A DNA stretch of 64,000 nt from Chitinophagales bacterium (lineage in GTDB: Bacteria; Bacteroidota; Bacteroidia; Chitinophagales; Chitinophagaceae): assembly GCA_015655125.1 (NCBI GenBank), contig JAATFP010000079.1, positions 62,001-126,000 of the forward strand. Reading direction: 5' to 3'. The position numbers and the translations under genes are program-made. The notes beneath the pieces were generated by a model. It worked only from the letters and a program-made list of their open reading frames with translations, searched no databases and was not told where the DNA came from. The number at the start of each line of letters is the position of its first letter. Within the stretch, counting starts at the first letter, position 1. This document shows positions 62,397 through 64,000 of the stretch, in pieces.

Positions 62397-63776
62397 ATGA
62401 TTACAGCGATCAATGATTTCAGAACCGTATTTTTTATCGGGGTAGCAGGCACCGGAATGAGCGCCATTGCCCAATACCTGCAAGGAACGGGCAAGGTAGT
62501 TGGGGGCAGCGATCGCTATTTTTTGCCCGGCGTTGCCAATGAAATAAAGGAAAAGCTTGAAGCTTCGGGTATACAATGTTTTTTTCAAAATGGCGAAGGT
62601 ATTACCACGCAGACCGAACTGGTGGTGGTTTCTACGGCCGTGGAAGACACCGTTCCTGAGGTTCAGAAGGCCAAATCTCTGGGCATCCCCATCATTAAGC
62701 GGAGCGCGTTGCTCGCGATGATTTCAGCTTCAAAAAAGACCATCGCTGTAGGCGGCACATCTGGTAAAAGTACTACCAGTGCGATGTTGTTCCAGATCAT
62801 GGAAAAGGCCGGCCTGCAGCCCAGCATCATCAGCGGGGCGGGGTTGGTGAGTATCATGCGCGAAGGAAAGATAGGCAACGCCAAAGTGGGCAATGGCGAC
62901 TGGCTCATTATTGAAGCCGATGAGAGTGATGGCTCGATCGTGCAATACCACCCGGAGGTGGGCCTCCTGTTAAATATCGATAAAGACCATCAGGAAATTG
63001 ATGAGCTGATGCAGATTTTTGGCACATTTAAACAAAACAGCAAGCAATTGTTTGTAGTGAATCAATCCAATCCTTTAGCAAGGCAACTTTCGGTAAACCC
63101 GGAAAATGATTTTTCATTGTCGGTAGAGAGTGAGGCCGGTTATAAAGCCACCGCATTTGTGCAGAATGGGTTGAAGATATCCTTTCTGATTAACGGCACA
63201 GAATTTCAACTGAATACCATCGGGAAATTAAATATGGAAAATGCGCTGGCCGCCACAGCAGTTGCCAATCAATTGGGAGTTGAGTTTTCCACTTGCGCCG
63301 CTGCATTAAAAAATTATGAAGGCATTTATCGCCGCCACCAGGTGCTTGGTCAGAAAAACAATATCTGGGTAATTGATGATTATGCGCACAACCCTGTAAA
63401 ATGTGCGCGAAGTATCGAAGCTTGTCAGCCTGTAGCCGGTAAGGTCGTTGCCTGGTTTCAACCGCATGGCTATGGCCCTACACGTTTTTTGCGACAGGAT
63501 TTTGTACAGCAAATTGCAGCAGTGCTGCGCCCGCAGGACGAAATATGGATGAGTGAAATATTTTATGCAGGCGGAACTGCGGTAAAAGATATATCTGCGA
63601 ACGACCTGATCAATGACATAAAAGCTTTGGGCAAAAATGCGTTCTTTGTGGAAGACAGGGGCAAATTGCTTGAATCGTTGCGCTCGCATCTCTGCGCTGG
63701 ATCTGTACTGTTGCTAATGGGCGCGCGCGACCCATCGCTGGAAACATTCGGGAAAGAAATTTTTGAAAAGTTGTAG
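62397..63776 (+). CDS. mpl: Mur ligase, Mpl type (UDP-MurNAc tripeptide recycling)
   Basis: 459 residues. N-terminal domain with FFIGVAGTGMSAIAQYLQ, ATP loop GGTSGKSTTSAM (about 119-130), the central domain with IEADESDGSIVQYHPE and NIDKDHQEIDEL, and a C-terminal domain with DDYAHNPVKCARSIEA and PHGYGPTRFLRQDF. This length and the SDRYF-type start suit Mpl (it attaches recovered tripeptide to UDP-MurNAc) rather than MurC; the EADESD motif alone does not separate them. Together with nagK-murQ it fits wall recycling. Confidence 0.85.
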   Translation: MITAINDFRTVFFIGVAGTGMSAIAQYLQGTGKVVGGSDRYFLPGVANEIKEKLEASGIQCFFQNGEGITTQTELVVVSTAVEDTVPEVQKAKSLGIPIIKRSALLAMISASKKTIAVGGTSGKSTTSAMLFQIMEKAGLQPSIISGAGLVSIMREGKIGNAKVGNGDWLIIEADESDGSIVQYHPEVGLLLNIDKDHQEIDELMQIFGTFKQNSKQLFVVNQSNPLARQLSVNPENDFSLSVESEAGYKATAFVQNGLKISFLINGTEFQLNTIGKLNMENALAATAVANQLGVEFSTCAAALKNYEGIYRRHQVLGQKNNIWVIDDYAHNPVKCARSIEACQPVAGKVVAWFQPHGYGPTRFLRQDFVQQIAAVLRPQDEIWMSEIFYAGGTAVKDISANDLINDIKALGKNAFFVEDRGKLLESLRSHLCAGSVLLLMGARDPSLETFGKEIFEKL

Positions 63777-63862
63777 TCGTATCCTGAAGCTTTAACTCGA
63801 TGGAGATGAAATAATAAAACGGCAGCATTGGAAACCTAACTGCTGATCACTAAACTTAAAAC

Positions 63863-64000
63863 ATGTCGCAATTAATAATCAACATTCAGCAACTTGCAGG
63901 TATACGGGAAGAAAACAACCTGCTTCGGGGTGCGGCGCTGGCGGAACTGCCTTCTCTCCACGATGCTTATATTTTGATTGAAGACGGCTTCATCGCCGAT
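63863..64000 (+). CDS. hutI: N-terminus of imidazolonepropionase, cut by the window edge
   Basis: First 46 residues only: MSQLIINIQQLAGIREENN, LLRGAALAELPSLHDAYI and LIEDGFIAD match the start of HutI, which opens imidazolone-5-propanoate in histidine degradation. The remainder lies outside the window, so the metal-binding motifs are not visible. Confidence 0.8.
   Translation, partial: MSQLIINIQQLAGIREENNLLRGAALAELPSLHDAYILIEDGFIAD

Noticed and set aside
1-64000. CRISPR array, prophage, IS transposase, rRNA or tRNA genes
   Set aside because: No direct-repeat array with spacers, no transposase, integrase or phage structural gene, and no rRNA or tRNA sequence was recognised on either strand.

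Overview
The window is a chromosomal segment of a Bacteroidota bacterium, most likely of the order Chitinophagales (family Chitinophagaceae). The signs are: a fused SecDF; the operon order nusB - DUF1573 - yajC - coaE; a three-gene Bacteroidota-type succinate dehydrogenase; a secreted protein with a type IX (Por) sorting domain; a hybrid cystathionine beta-synthase with C-terminal CBS domains; an N-terminally extended NusB; and many promoters with the Bacteroidota -7 box TAnnTTTG (often TATCTTTG). Most of the window is ordinary housekeeping and envelope genes. No phage, IS element, CRISPR array, rRNA or tRNA was seen.

Layout. 1-9.1 kb: A-type Fe-S carrier, secDF, a beta-lactamase-like lipoprotein, an aminotransferase and the nusB-DUF1573-yajC-coaE operon, with coaE bracketed by two related hairpin elements. 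9.2-16.5 kb: groES-groEL, DUF805, SMR exporter, methyltransferase, ABC exporter, secreted proline-linker protein. 17-22 kb: tetR-tolC-emrA-emrB efflux operon with a 41-bp palindromic operator on its promoter. 22-35.5 kb: lysoplasmalogenase-like protein, HU-domain membrane protein, FKBP lipoprotein, serine deaminase, smpB, an orphan histidine kinase, a DUF779-aldehyde dehydrogenase-AraC module, fba-accD and a BtuF-like protein. 35.5-37.8 kb: a 2.3-kb gene-free stretch. 37.8-50.6 kb: cystathionine beta-synthase, CYTH protein, S41 protease, nagK-murQ, T9SS cargo protein, sdhC-lipoprotein-sdhA-sdhB. 50.8-64 kb: a very large predicted outer-membrane protein, holA, FUSC transporter, small lipoproteins, msrA, an Mpl-type Mur ligase and the start of hutI.

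The most unusual part is 35.57-37.64 kb. Three tandem copies of one element, about 800 bp apart, each read best as a minus-strand non-coding RNA gene of about 416-443 nt. Each has a promoter-like pair of boxes with the same 20-nt spacing, a near-perfect 18-bp palindrome on the upstream box, a 5' end that can form either a local hairpin or a long-range helix, repeated internal motifs, and a terminator hairpin whose sequence differs in each copy while its form and position are kept. I do not recognise this RNA family; it is the best candidate here for something undescribed.

Functional links: nagK, murQ and the Mpl-like ligase all point to peptidoglycan recycling. tetR-tolC-emrA-emrB is a complete self-regulated tripartite exporter. 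fba-accD pairs glycolysis with fatty-acid synthesis. Several orphan terminators suggest further small transcripts.
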